Source: an uncultured Mogibacterium sp. (lineage in GTDB: Bacteria > Bacillota > Clostridia > Peptostreptococcales > Anaerovoracaceae). From it: a stretch of 64,000 nucleotides of DNA. Made by a program: the position numbers and the translations under genes. The stretch covers positions 62,001 through 126,000 of the forward strand of contig NZ_CALISE010000020.1 of assembly GCF_938041965.1 (NCBI RefSeq), given 5' to 3'. Under the pieces are notes generated by a model. It worked only from the letters and a program-made list of their open reading frames with translations, was not told the origin of the DNA and did no database searches. Shown here piece after piece: positions 34,365 to 44,496 of the stretch; the first letter of the stretch is position 1, and each line of letters opens with the position of its first letter.

Positions 34365-35617
34365 TAAAAGATTTTGATGAAATATATGGTATAGAAATTC
34401 CTGATTCATGGAATGTAGAAAAACTTGAACCCAAAGTTGGCAATGTTAAAAGCGGGAAGCGTCTACCTAAAGGCTTCTATGTTACGGACATGCATACAAA
34501 CCATCCTTATATTCGTGTAATTGATATGCGTGAAGGTTATGTAGATACAAGTGAGCTTAAGTATGTTCCAGATAAAGCATTTTCAGCAATTCAAAACTAT
34601 AGAATTTATAAAGACGATATTTATATTTCTGTAGCAGGTACGCTTGGTATAGTAGGTCAGATACCGGCGCATCTGGATGGTGCGAACCTGACTGAAAATG
34701 CGAATAGAGTTACAAACATAAAGTGTAATGTAAAATATCTAATGTACTGGCTGATGAGCTCGACTATCCAAAATATCATTAGCCAAACACAGACACTTGG
34801 GGCACAGCCCAAATTAGCGCTGACGAGAATACGAAATTTTCCTGTAATACTTCCATCTATACAGGAACAGGAAAAAATAGTTGAGGTCTTATCAGAGGTT
34901 GATACGCTAATCGCCGACTTGAAGAAACTCATCCGGAAAAAGAAGGATATCCGTCAGGGCACTATGCAGATGCTCATCACTGGAAAGAGACGACTGGATG
35001 GTTTCGATGGAGAGTGGGTTAAGATTAACCTCTCAAAGAATTCCAAACTTAAAGCGCGTATTGGCTGGCAGGGATTGACCACTGGAGAGTATTTGGATGA
35101 AGGCTATTCATACCTGATTACCGGTACAGATTTTAAGGATGGTCAGATTGACTGGAATGGTTGTCATTATGTGGACTACAACAGGTATGAGCAAGATTCC
35201 AATATTCAAGTTTCAAACGGCGATCTCCTGCTTACGAAAGACGGCACCATTGGAAAAGTTGCATATGTGGCTGATCTAACCAGACCAGCGACACTAAATA
35301 GTGGTGTATTTCTTGTAAAGCCTATAACGGATGCATATACAGCACATTTTATGTTTTATGTATTAGAGTCGTCAGTATTTAAGGATTTCCTTCAGCAACT
35401 GTCAGCTGGGTCGACGATTAATCACCTGTATCAGAAAGACCTTGTGAAGTTCGATTTATATGTACCACCAACGAAGGAAGAACAAGAAGCCATAGCTGGT
35501 ATCCTTTTTGACATGGATTCAGATATCCATAGACTCGAAAAGAAGCTATCAAAATACCAGAAAATAAAGCAAGGTATGATGGAAGAATTACTGACCGGTA
35601 AGGTCAGATTGATGTAA
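34358..35617 (+). CDS. hsdS: Type I restriction-modification specificity subunit HsdS
   Basis: DNA-recognition subunit of 419 residues. Two target-recognition domains are separated by conserved helical spacers: the first spacer contains QEQEKIVEVLSEVDTLIADL and the second EEQEAIAGILFDMDSDIHRL. Each spacer is followed by a similar short motif (MQMLITGKRRL and MEELLTGKVRL), as expected for the pseudo-symmetric HsdS fold. The recognised sequence cannot be predicted. It overlaps hsdM and lies 15 bases before hsdR. Confidence 0.94.
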   Translation: MVIKDFDEIYGIEIPDSWNVEKLEPKVGNVKSGKRLPKGFYVTDMHTNHPYIRVIDMREGYVDTSELKYVPDKAFSAIQNYRIYKDDIYISVAGTLGIVGQIPAHLDGANLTENANRVTNIKCNVKYLMYWLMSSTIQNIISQTQTLGAQPKLALTRIRNFPVILPSIQEQEKIVEVLSEVDTLIADLKKLIRKKKDIRQGTMQMLITGKRRLDGFDGEWVKINLSKNSKLKARIGWQGLTTGEYLDEGYSYLITGTDFKDGQIDWNGCHYVDYNRYEQDSNIQVSNGDLLLTKDGTIGKVAYVADLTRPATLNSGVFLVKPITDAYTAHFMFYVLESSVFKDFLQQLSAGSTINHLYQKDLVKFDLYVPPTKEEQEAIAGILFDMDSDIHRLEKKLSKYQKIKQGMMEELLTGKVRLM

Positions 35618-35632
35618 GGAGGTGCCTGTCGA

Positions 35633-38600
35633 ATGAGTATTGGGGATGCCGAAATCAAAACACAGGAAAGAGTGATCCGCTTCTTTAAAGATCCGAGGAT
35701 CTTGGGCTACCAGTATATCGGTAACCTGTCGGGTTATCAGAATAAGAACATCAAGGAAGATCGTCTGCGCCAGTATCTTCGACTGAAGGGTTATGCAGAC
35801 AAACTGATTGAAGCTACCGTAATGCAGCTTCAGCAGGAAGCAGGAAATCTTTCTCGTGGGGTCTATGATGCCAATAAGACAGTGTATTCGCGGTTAAAGT
35901 ACGGCATTCCGGTCAGTGAGAGCCCGGAGAAGCCTCCGGTGACAGTTGAACTTATCGACGAGACTAATCCGCTGAATAATGACTTTGCAATCGCTGAGGA
36001 AGTAACTGTTGTTGAGCAACAGGAGAAGAGGCCGGATCTTGTCATCTATTTGAATGGTATTGCTGTGGCCGTTATTGAATTAAAACGAAGCAGCATCTCT
36101 GTGTCCGAAGGCATCCGTCAGAATCTCACAAACCAGAAGGACTCCTTTATTCGGGGCTTCTTTACTACCATGCAGTTCTGTATGGCCGGAAACGAGTCGG
36201 AAGGCCTGCGCTACGGCACGCTTCTGACCGTAGAGAAGTTCTATATGGAGTGGAAGGATGACGGCTTCAAAGAACATGAGGAGGAGCGTGATCCAGTAGA
36301 TGTTCGTATCAGTAAAACCTGCGAAGGCATCGAGAATAAACTCCTGAAGCAGATATATGCTATGTTCGATAAGAAACGTTTTATCGACCGTATCATGAAT
36401 TTCGTTGTTTTTGATAAAGGCATTAAAAAAGTGTGCCGCTACAATCAGTATTTTGGCATCAAGCGCACTCAGCAGAGGCTTAATAATCTGAGGACGGAGC
36501 TTCACAATCCGAACAGAGATACGGATAAACCGATGGGCGGTATTCTTTGGCATACACAGGGTTCCGGCAAAACGCTGACAATGGTATGGCTTGCAAAGTG
36601 GATTCTGACGCATTGGGCGGAGCTTAATGCCCGTGTCCTTATCGTGACAGACCGAGATGAGCTTGATGAGCAAATAGAAAAAACATTCACTGGTGTGGAT
36701 GAGAATATTGCTCGTACCAAGAGCGGTAAAGATTTGCTGAATCGTTTGAATGTATATGATGATTCGCTGATCTGCTCCCTCGTGCATAAGTTTGGCCGTC
36801 GTGGCGGAGAAGCGACAGAAAATGACTACGATAAGTATATTGAAGAACTGAAAGCCTCCCTCCCTGCCGATTTCGAGGCAAAGGGAAATCTTGTGGTATT
36901 TGTTGACGAATGCCACAGAACGCAGTCCGGTAAGCTCCATACGGCGATGAAGACTATCATGCCGAATGCTGTATTTATCGGTTTTACGGGTACTCCGTTA
37001 CTTAAGAAGGATAAAAAGATCAGCATTGAAGTGTTCGGCACCTATATCCATGCCTATAAATACAATGAGGGCGTGGCCGACGGTGTCGTGCTGGATTTGC
37101 GTTATGAATACCGTGATGTTCCGCAGGATTTGTCGTCACAAGATCGTGTTGATCAGTGGTTTGATGTAAAGACCAGAGGCCTCTCCTCTCGCGCTAAGGC
37201 AAAGCTCAAAGAGAAGTGGGGCACGATGCAGAAGGTATATAGCTCCCGCTCTCGTCTTGAAAAGGTGGTGTGGGACATCATTCAGGACTTTAATATGAAG
37301 CCGCGTCTGATGGATGGAAACGGGAATGCGATTCTTGTAGCTGATGGTATTCCTACGGCTTGTAAGTATTACGAAATTTTCCAACAGATGGGATTTAAGA
37401 AGTGCGCCATAATATCTTCCTATACACCGAACAAGTGCGAACTGCGCACTGATACCGTCAGCGATGAAGATGATACTGAAACCTTTCTCAAATATGAGAC
37501 ATATTTGAAGATGCTGGGGCTTGATCCTTCTGACCTTCCGAATGCAGGCTCGGTTCAGGCCAAGGTGGAGGAATTTGAAAAGGAAGCAAAGCAGAAGTTT
37601 GTAGAGGAGCCTGCAAATATGAAGCTCCTTATTGTCGTAGACAAGCTGCTCACTGGATTTGATGCGCCTCCTTGTACCTACCTTTACATCGACAAGAGGA
37701 TGCAGGATCACGGCCTGTTTCAGGCGATTTGCCGCGTCAACCGTCTCGATGATGATAGTAAGGACTTCGGCTATATAGTGGATTACAAGCAGCTGTTTGG
37801 ACAGCTCCAGACTGCAATGAAAGACTATACTTCCGGCGCTTTTGAAGGATATGATCCGGAGGATGTAAAAGGACTTGTTAAGGATCGCCATGATGCTACG
37901 GTATCCTATTTTGAGGAAGTGTATGATGCCGTCGAGGAACTCTGCGAAGGCGTCGAGGAACCTCGTGGGGAGATCCAGTACATACATTATTTCTGTGGTG
38001 TTTCAGGCCAGTCGGAGGAGAGCGACGAGATTTATGCACGCCTGAGAGAAAAACTTTATCGTCTGGTGAGCAGTCTTGTCAGAGCTTTCGCGGAAGCAAA
38101 GCCATATCTGGTTGATGATATTTCATCTGGCAAACTGAATGAATATGACAAGAAGGTCACTTTCTACATTGAGCTGAAGAAAACCATCGGTACAGCCAGT
38201 GGTGATTTTCTCGATTTGAAGGCCTATGAGCCTGATATGAGAAAGATGATCGATAACTATATCACGGCAGCGGATGCTGAAAAGATTGGCGATTTTGATG
38301 CTCTTACATTATTGGATTTTGTAGCAAAACAGGGCGAAACGCTTACCGGTGAAGGTGATAGCGGCCACAAGGAAGGTGCAGCAGAGGCCATCGAGAATAA
38401 CATCCGTAAGAAGGTTATCGAAAAGGTTACCGTCAATCCTCGCTATTACGCAAAGATGTCAGAAATCCTTGATAAGCTCATCGAAGAGCGTAAGCAGGGA
38501 GTTCTTGACTACGCTGATATGCTTGAGAAATATATAAAGCTGGCCAAGGATGTTGATTGCCCGGAGGATAACGATAAGTATCCGGAAAGCATCCGTAAGA

Positions 38601-38812
38601 GCAAAGCGCTCATGGCCATTTATGACAACACCGGCGAGGACGAGAAACTTGCTCTTCGCATTCACAAGGCCGTGAAAAAGCAGGCACTGTCTGGTTTCAG
38701 GGATAATCAGGTGGTTGTCAGGAGAATAAAAAAGGCTCTCTTTGAGATTCTGGGTGATGACTCCGAAGTGGAACGCATCTATAAGATCATTGAGAAGCAG
38801 GAGGAGTATTAA
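35633..38812 (+). CDS. hsdR: Type I restriction endonuclease subunit HsdR
   Basis: Motor and nuclease subunit of 1059 residues. The N-terminal HSDR_N nuclease has RPDLVIYL (near 131) and VIELKRS, the PD...ExK core. The SF2 translocase shows Walker A TQGSGKT (near 307) and motif II DECHRTQ (near 424), with helicase motif VI-like sequence CRVNRLDDD further on. All catalytic motifs look intact, so restriction is probably active. Its TAA stop overlaps the ATG of the next gene by one base, tying that gene to the R-M operon. Confidence 0.95.
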   Translation: MSIGDAEIKTQERVIRFFKDPRILGYQYIGNLSGYQNKNIKEDRLRQYLRLKGYADKLIEATVMQLQQEAGNLSRGVYDANKTVYSRLKYGIPVSESPEKPPVTVELIDETNPLNNDFAIAEEVTVVEQQEKRPDLVIYLNGIAVAVIELKRSSISVSEGIRQNLTNQKDSFIRGFFTTMQFCMAGNESEGLRYGTLLTVEKFYMEWKDDGFKEHEEERDPVDVRISKTCEGIENKLLKQIYAMFDKKRFIDRIMNFVVFDKGIKKVCRYNQYFGIKRTQQRLNNLRTELHNPNRDTDKPMGGILWHTQGSGKTLTMVWLAKWILTHWAELNARVLIVTDRDELDEQIEKTFTGVDENIARTKSGKDLLNRLNVYDDSLICSLVHKFGRRGGEATENDYDKYIEELKASLPADFEAKGNLVVFVDECHRTQSGKLHTAMKTIMPNAVFIGFTGTPLLKKDKKISIEVFGTYIHAYKYNEGVADGVVLDLRYEYRDVPQDLSSQDRVDQWFDVKTRGLSSRAKAKLKEKWGTMQKVYSSRSRLEKVVWDIIQDFNMKPRLMDGNGNAILVADGIPTACKYYEIFQQMGFKKCAIISSYTPNKCELRTDTVSDEDDTETFLKYETYLKMLGLDPSDLPNAGSVQAKVEEFEKEAKQKFVEEPANMKLLIVVDKLLTGFDAPPCTYLYIDKRMQDHGLFQAICRVNRLDDDSKDFGYIVDYKQLFGQLQTAMKDYTSGAFEGYDPEDVKGLVKDRHDATVSYFEEVYDAVEELCEGVEEPRGEIQYIHYFCGVSGQSEESDEIYARLREKLYRLVSSLVRAFAEAKPYLVDDISSGKLNEYDKKVTFYIELKKTIGTASGDFLDLKAYEPDMRKMIDNYITAADAEKIGDFDALTLLDFVAKQGETLTGEGDSGHKEGAAEAIENNIRKKVIEKVTVNPRYYAKMSEILDKLIEERKQGVLDYADMLEKYIKLAKDVDCPEDNDKYPESIRKSKALMAIYDNTGEDEKLALRIHKAVKKQALSGFRDNQVVVRRIKKALFEILGDDSEVERIYKIIEKQEEY

Positions 38813-41367
38813 TGCGCATTGTCATTTCCGAGATTCCGATTGATGTGCAAAAAAAGAATATAAAGAATATGCACCTTCAGGTGAAGCCACCGGATGGACA
38901 TGTGGTAATTTCTGCGCCTTTATCCGTGGACGATAAAGCTATAGAGGCTTATGTCAGAACTCAGCTGGGCTTTATCAAGAGGGCTATTGCGCAGTTTCAG
39001 AAACAGCCAAGGGCATCGAAGCGGCAGTATGTTTCCGGTGAGACGATGTATATCTGGGGAAAGCAGTACTTCCTTGTCTTTAAGCCGGACAATCAGAAGA
39101 ACAGCTTCGAGATTCAGAACCAGAATATTGTCCTTTCCATGAGTGCCAAAAGCACGGTAAAGCAGCGGGATGCCTATGTCAAAGAGGAATATCGAAAGAT
39201 TCTGAAAGAAGAAATAGAAAAGCGCCTGCACAAGTGGGAAGCACAGACAGGCCTTAAATGCGATTTTTGGCAAACAAAATATATGGTCACAAAATGGGGT
39301 GCCTGCAGCACGGATAAAAAGAAACTATGGTTTAATCTGCAGCTCGCTCAGAAGCCATATTCTTGCCTCGACTATATTATTTTGCATGAACTGACACATT
39401 TGCTTACAAGAAAACATGACGCCACATTCATCGCGCACATGGACAGGTATATGCCAAACTGGCGAGATGTTCGTAAAGAACTCAACGACAGCAGACTGGA
39501 CTACTATGAGGCGCAGGATGAAAGCCCACTGCAGAAACTGATCGACCAATCCCGTTATGATGACATCCGGGATGCGGCCATAGCTTATATTCAAGAGGAG
39601 CATTCTGGTGACGCGAAAAGACTGTCGGTCATTGATATGGAAATCGAGAATGTTATCCATATTGAGCAGCTTGAGGATGGCGTGATTGCTTTCGATGTAA
39701 TTGCATCATGCGATGTCGAAATGCCGTCCGCATCTCGCAAGGGATATTTTAATGAGCGCTGGCTGAAGATTCATTGTCAGGTTACTCTTGGCATCGATAT
39801 GAGTGGGTTCCGAATCATGTCTGTTGGTAATTGCGAGCCGCAAGAGGAATCTGATAATGACCGCCTGTCCGGAGAGCTTGTACCTATTATTTCCCGCAAA
39901 CAGTTTGAAGACGAGGCAGAGAAGTTTCTAACAAGGTATTGTCCTGAAGCGTTGGAAAAACCGATGAGAGTTCCAATCGAGACAATAGCCAGCGATATGA
40001 AACTACAGGTTATTGAAGATATCCCTTTGTCAGATGATCTTACTTACTTTGGAACTATCATATTTGATAACGGGAATGTTCTCGATAAGCACCGGAAGAT
40101 TACAATTCGCAATGCCAAACGAGGAACCGTATATCTTGATCCGCGTGTTTCCTATGAGAGATCTGTAGTAACAAAGCGCACTACACTGGCACATGAGTGT
40201 TTTCATTGGCATCGTCATCAGCCATACCACGTGCTGATGAAAATGATAGGTGCCGATGATAATCTGGGAAAAGCAATTCAATGTCAAATAGCCGCTAATT
40301 CCATGGATTCAGATAAATGGAAGGCTGTAGACTGGATGGAATGGCAAGCCAAGGGCGTCGCTCCGAGAATCTTGATGCCTGTGAAACCGACGCGCTTGAA
40401 GGCAGATCAGTTCCTTGCGGTTTATGGCGGGGCTGATGATGCGAGCATTGCAGCTTACGAGAATGTCATTGATGAACTTGCGGAGCTGTTCGATGTGTCG
40501 AGACAGGCCGCCAAGGTTCGCCTGATGGATCTGGGATATTCCAAAGCCGAGGGCGCATATCCATTTGTGGATGGTCAGTATGTTCGCGGATATTCATTTG
40601 AAGCAGGTGCCTTGGATAAGAATCAGACGTTCACTATTCCCTATGCCGATTTGTTTAAGGCGTACTGCTTTGATCGTGAGTTTAAGAAGCTGATTGACAG
40701 CGGACAGTTTATTTTTGCAGATCGTCATCTCGTTCTCAATAACGAGAAATACATAGCGAGAGATCAGTCTGGGAATGCTACGCTGTCAGAATATGCTCTC
40801 TCGCACATGGATGAGTGCTGCGTCGTCTTCTCGAAGGGATATAGCTATCAATCGAAATATCAAGGGGCAAGGTATTACACGCAGTTTATGCGGAATGCCG
40901 CACCGGTTGAAAATCAGGTTGAATATTCCTTTGAACTTAATGCGCACAACAAGACACTTCTTGAGCAAATCAAGAACGCAAAGCGCCGGTCAGAGGCCAT
41001 GCGTAGATATCCCGGTTTCTTTGCTGAGACGCTGGTAGCGCTGCAGAAGGAAAGGAAGCTCTCAAATAAGCAGCTGGCTGACCGCTCTCTTGTGGGAGAA
41101 AAAACCATTCAGCGTTTGAGAAACGATGAAGAGTACCCGACTTCAGTTCAGACAGTTCTTGCATTATGCGTAGGTCTGAAGCTGCCTTTGCCAGAGGCTG
41201 AGATGCTTCTCGGTAAAACAGGCTTTAAATTAAACTCAATGAAGGGCGAGGGATACGTTTATCAATGCGTATTAGGAGCCTGTGCTGAGAATTCGATTTA
41301 TGAAATAAATGAAATGCTCAAAGGAAACGGAATTACTCCTCTGGGGAGCGATCCCGATCTTCAGTGA
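38812..41367 (+). CDS. YgjP-type and ImmA/IrrE-type double metallopeptidase with HTH
   Basis: 851 residues. The N-terminus (1-230) is a YgjP/DUF45 (WLM-like) metallopeptidase with HELTHLLTRKHD (HExxH near residue 191); this family commonly accompanies type I R-M genes. The middle contains a second zinc-peptidase motif, HECFHWHRHQ (HExxH near 460), in ImmA/IrrE-like surroundings (YLDPRVSYERSVV before it, helical ELFDVSRQAAKVRL after it). The C-terminus (about 750-800) is an XRE-like HTH (LSNKQLADRSLVGEKTIQRL). ImmA/IrrE peptidases paired with XRE repressors control mobile elements in other systems. Both peptidase motifs plus an HTH in one R-M-coupled protein is unusual. Its ATG overlaps the hsdR stop. 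Confidence 0.82.
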   Translation: MRIVISEIPIDVQKKNIKNMHLQVKPPDGHVVISAPLSVDDKAIEAYVRTQLGFIKRAIAQFQKQPRASKRQYVSGETMYIWGKQYFLVFKPDNQKNSFEIQNQNIVLSMSAKSTVKQRDAYVKEEYRKILKEEIEKRLHKWEAQTGLKCDFWQTKYMVTKWGACSTDKKKLWFNLQLAQKPYSCLDYIILHELTHLLTRKHDATFIAHMDRYMPNWRDVRKELNDSRLDYYEAQDESPLQKLIDQSRYDDIRDAAIAYIQEEHSGDAKRLSVIDMEIENVIHIEQLEDGVIAFDVIASCDVEMPSASRKGYFNERWLKIHCQVTLGIDMSGFRIMSVGNCEPQEESDNDRLSGELVPIISRKQFEDEAEKFLTRYCPEALEKPMRVPIETIASDMKLQVIEDIPLSDDLTYFGTIIFDNGNVLDKHRKITIRNAKRGTVYLDPRVSYERSVVTKRTTLAHECFHWHRHQPYHVLMKMIGADDNLGKAIQCQIAANSMDSDKWKAVDWMEWQAKGVAPRILMPVKPTRLKADQFLAVYGGADDASIAAYENVIDELAELFDVSRQAAKVRLMDLGYSKAEGAYPFVDGQYVRGYSFEAGALDKNQTFTIPYADLFKAYCFDREFKKLIDSGQFIFADRHLVLNNEKYIARDQSGNATLSEYALSHMDECCVVFSKGYSYQSKYQGARYYTQFMRNAAPVENQVEYSFELNAHNKTLLEQIKNAKRRSEAMRRYPGFFAETLVALQKERKLSNKQLADRSLVGEKTIQRLRNDEEYPTSVQTVLALCVGLKLPLPEAEMLLGKTGFKLNSMKGEGYVYQCVLGACAENSIYEINEMLKGNGITPLGSDPDLQ

Positions 41368-41388
41368 GTCAAGGAAGGAGGACTAACC

Positions 41389-42306
41389 ATGGCAGTGCCA
41401 AAATACGATGAATTAATGAAGCCTTTACTGGCAGCAGTAAAAGACGGTGAGATCTATAAAATTAAGGACGTTACTGCCGTGTTAGCTCAACAGCTAAATT
41501 TATCAGCAGAAGACCTCGCAGAAATGCTTTCGAGCGGTAGGCAAACCGTGTTTAAAAATAGGGTCGGATGGGCGAAGACTTATCTGAAAAAAGCTGGACT
41601 CCTTGATAGTCCTGCCCGCGCCACTATTGTCATTACGGAAGCTGGAAAGAAAGTAGTTGCAGAAAATCCAGAGAAAATAGACTCCAAATATCTGGAACAG
41701 TTTCCTTCGTTTGTAGATTTTGCATCCGCCTCTGATCCTGTAAATGGAGATGATACGGTGTTTACGATTTCAAAGCCGACGGATCTTACACCCGATGACC
41801 AACTTGAAGACGCATATAAGCAGATTAATGCAAGCCTTGCATCTGATTTGTTGAGTGAGGTTCTGAAAATCTCGCCATACACCTTTGAAAATCTCGTTGT
41901 TGATCTTCTTTCAAAGATGGGTTATGGAACTGTGGCTTACGGAAGTCATGCAACAGTCGCTTCCGGTGATGATGGAATTGATGGAGTCATCATGGAGGAC
42001 AAGCTCGGATTCTCTTTGATTTATATGCAGGCTAAGGAATGGGCACCAGATAGAGTTGTTGGCCAGCCGGACATTCAGAGCTTTGTAGGTGCGATTGCCG
42101 GGAAGCACGGCGATGGACTTTTCGTTACGACAGCTAAGTTTTCACAGAAGGCTAAGGATTACGCAAATACTCATCACATTATTCTGATTGATGGTGAGAG
42201 ACTTGCTAATCTGATGATTGAGTATAACTTCTGTGTGTCAACACGGAAAACGTTTGAAATTAAGGCAATTGATACGGATGCTTTGGCTGAATATCAGGAT
42301 GAATAA
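41389..42306 (+). CDS. mrr: Mrr-type restriction endonuclease
   Basis: 305 residues. The N-terminal winged-helix Mrr_N domain (about 1-100; YDELMKPLLAAVKDGE) precedes an Mrr catalytic domain (about 155-290) with GDDGIDGVI (near 192) and YMQAKEW (near 213), the D...QxK core of the PD-(D/E)XK fold. Mrr proteins cut DNA carrying foreign methylation. It is 21 bases after the metallopeptidase fusion, with an aaggagg ribosome-binding site, and belongs to the same operon. Its co-occurrence with a type I methyltransferase suggests it tolerates the host HsdM mark; this is inference. Confidence 0.88.
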   Translation: MAVPKYDELMKPLLAAVKDGEIYKIKDVTAVLAQQLNLSAEDLAEMLSSGRQTVFKNRVGWAKTYLKKAGLLDSPARATIVITEAGKKVVAENPEKIDSKYLEQFPSFVDFASASDPVNGDDTVFTISKPTDLTPDDQLEDAYKQINASLASDLLSEVLKISPYTFENLVVDLLSKMGYGTVAYGSHATVASGDDGIDGVIMEDKLGFSLIYMQAKEWAPDRVVGQPDIQSFVGAIAGKHGDGLFVTTAKFSQKAKDYANTHHIILIDGERLANLMIEYNFCVSTRKTFEIKAIDTDALAEYQDE

Positions 42307-42345
42307 TTTGCTTGCGAAAAAGCAGGAAGTTGGAGGAAATATATT

Positions 42346-44496
42346 ATGGCAAATGAGCTGCAGCCATTGTCGCTGCTCTTTCAAAATAGATTATTCCGGA
42401 TACCGGACTATCAGCGTGGCTATGCGTGGCTGCAGCAACAGTTGGTGGATTTTTGGGATGACCTTGTAAATCTTCAGGCTGACCGCTATCACTATACAGG
42501 TCTCCTGTCCCTTAAGCCTCTAAAAAGCAAGGAGACCGTCAGCTGGGGAGAGGACTTGTGGCTGGTCGAGAACGGATATAAGCCTTGTCATATCGTTGAT
42601 GGCCAGCAGCGTATCACCACGTTTGTCATTCTCTTGAACGAGATCGTGGGATTTGTGCGTGGCTTAGATGAGAACAAGGGTAAGTCTGATAAGGAAATCA
42701 CGCTGGGGTATGAAACGGTCGAAGAGATTGTCTCAAAATACATCTGCCGAAAAAGACCGCCAAACGGAGTAGTAACAACATACCTTTTTGGCTATGAGGT
42801 CGACAATCCCAGCGAAGAATACATGAAATATAAGGTGTTCGATGAGCCGTATTCCGGCGCAGTGAATGAGACCTACTATACGAAGAATCTAAAGTTTGCA
42901 AAGAACTTTTTTGCAGAGAACATCAGGAAACTATATGAAGAGTCCGGAGAAGGCGTTCTTGAGGCAGTAAATACGCTGTATAAAAAACTCACACAGCGCC
43001 TGATGTTTAATCTCCATGAAATCGACGACGATTATGATGTATTTGTAGCTTTTGAGACTATGAACAATCGTGGTAAGAAGCTGACGAATCTTGAGCTGTT
43101 GAAAAACAGACTGATCTATTTGACCACGCTTTATGATGATGAGGTACTCGATGAGAAGGACAAGTCTGCACTTCGAAAAAAGATAAATGATGCTTGGAAG
43201 GAAGTATACTATCAGCTTGGTAGAAACAAGAGTGTGCCTCTTTCCGATGATGACTTCCTGTGTGCCCATTGGATTATCTATTTCAGATATTCCCGTAAAC
43301 GTGGTGATGACTATATCAAATTCCTGTTGAGCAAGTTCTCCTCAAAGGGCATATTTGAAAAGGCACCCGTTCTGGTTGAGACAGAGGCTGAGTCGGTTAT
43401 CAGCGATGATGTCACGGATTCAGACGACACGGAAGTTATCGAAACAGAAGAGCCGGAAATCATAGAGGTATCTAAACTCCAGCCAAAAGAAATCGAGGAC
43501 TATGTCAATAGCCTTAAAGATATGGCGAAGTACTGGTATGACACCTATTTTCCGTTTGAAAGTGTCAATCTTGCTCCTGAAGAACAAAAGCGAGTTGATA
43601 GGCTTAACCGTATCGGAATCGGACATTTCAGGCCGCTGGTTGCAGCGGTTATCAGTCAGCGGGATATTTCTGCAAACAGCAGAGTCAGAATCATTGAAGC
43701 TATTGAGCGCTTTATCTTTATTGCATTTCGCTTGGGAAATTTCAATGCATCCTATGGCAGCAGCGATTACTATCGAGCAGCGCGTCAAGTATATGTGAAA
43801 GAAATGGATGTTGACTATCTCTGCAAAGAAATCTATGACAGGACTACGAACGATATCGATTTTGCCACTCAGAACTTTGTCACCAGAATGGAGAAATATT
43901 TTTCTACAGGAAATGGCTACTACGACTGGAACAGTCTGCGCTACTTCTTTTATGAATATGAGGCTAAGCTGACAGAGAAAAATAATATAGATCGTTTCTG
44001 TACGTGGTCAATGTTTACAAAGTCCGAGAAGGATAAAGTGTCTATCGAGCACGTTCTTCCTCAGACACCGACGAAGTATTACTGGCGTAATATGTACCGG
44101 CAGTTTAATGATTCCGAAATCAAGATGCTTTCCGGAGCACTTGGTAACCTTCTGCCGTTGTCTCAGAGCGTAAACTCGGCTTTGCAGAATGATAGTTTTG
44201 AGGATAAGAAGCATTCCAAAACCACGGGACGTCGCGGGTACGAGAATGGATCTCACTCAGAGATAGAGGTATCCAAACTGCAGGATTGGACTGCATTTGA
44301 GATATACAGCAGAACAGAAAAACTCCTCGTATTTATGCAGGAACGCTGGAACCTGCAATTCGACGAGGAACAGTTGGAAAAACTGATCGGCATTTCATTC
44401 GTCAAAGATGGACGAGAAATTCCGGAGGAGTTGGAGGAAGTATCGGTGAACGTACCGGAATCCGAGGAAAGTGCAGAAGGCTCCGGAGATGATTAA
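42346..44496 (+). CDS. DUF262/DUF1524 GmrSD-like restriction protein
   Basis: 716 residues. The N-terminal DUF262 domain has PDYQRGYAW (near 22) and the nucleotide-binding motif IVDGQQRITT (near 84). The C-terminal DUF1524 domain has SIEHVLPQTP (near 565), the His-Asn-His-like nuclease motif. The arrangement resembles GmrSD-type modification-dependent (type IV) restriction proteins. The TAA stop at 44494 is followed in the same frame by a DUF4268 domain with no start codon for 33 codons, so this may be the truncated front of a longer fusion. The ggagg ribosome-binding site supports ATG 42346. Confidence 0.85.
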   Translation: MANELQPLSLLFQNRLFRIPDYQRGYAWLQQQLVDFWDDLVNLQADRYHYTGLLSLKPLKSKETVSWGEDLWLVENGYKPCHIVDGQQRITTFVILLNEIVGFVRGLDENKGKSDKEITLGYETVEEIVSKYICRKRPPNGVVTTYLFGYEVDNPSEEYMKYKVFDEPYSGAVNETYYTKNLKFAKNFFAENIRKLYEESGEGVLEAVNTLYKKLTQRLMFNLHEIDDDYDVFVAFETMNNRGKKLTNLELLKNRLIYLTTLYDDEVLDEKDKSALRKKINDAWKEVYYQLGRNKSVPLSDDDFLCAHWIIYFRYSRKRGDDYIKFLLSKFSSKGIFEKAPVLVETEAESVISDDVTDSDDTEVIETEEPEIIEVSKLQPKEIEDYVNSLKDMAKYWYDTYFPFESVNLAPEEQKRVDRLNRIGIGHFRPLVAAVISQRDISANSRVRIIEAIERFIFIAFRLGNFNASYGSSDYYRAARQVYVKEMDVDYLCKEIYDRTTNDIDFATQNFVTRMEKYFSTGNGYYDWNSLRYFFYEYEAKLTEKNNIDRFCTWSMFTKSEKDKVSIEHVLPQTPTKYYWRNMYRQFNDSEIKMLSGALGNLLPLSQSVNSALQNDSFEDKKHSKTTGRRGYENGSHSEIEVSKLQDWTAFEIYSRTEKLLVFMQERWNLQFDEEQLEKLIGISFVKDGREIPEELEEVSVNVPESEESAEGSGDD

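Noticed and set aside
36080..37987. Long minus-strand frames inside hsdR
   Set aside because: They lie opposite intact hsdR motifs, have no ribosome-binding sites and translate to Cys/Ile/Leu-rich sequence without domains; they are antisense shadows.
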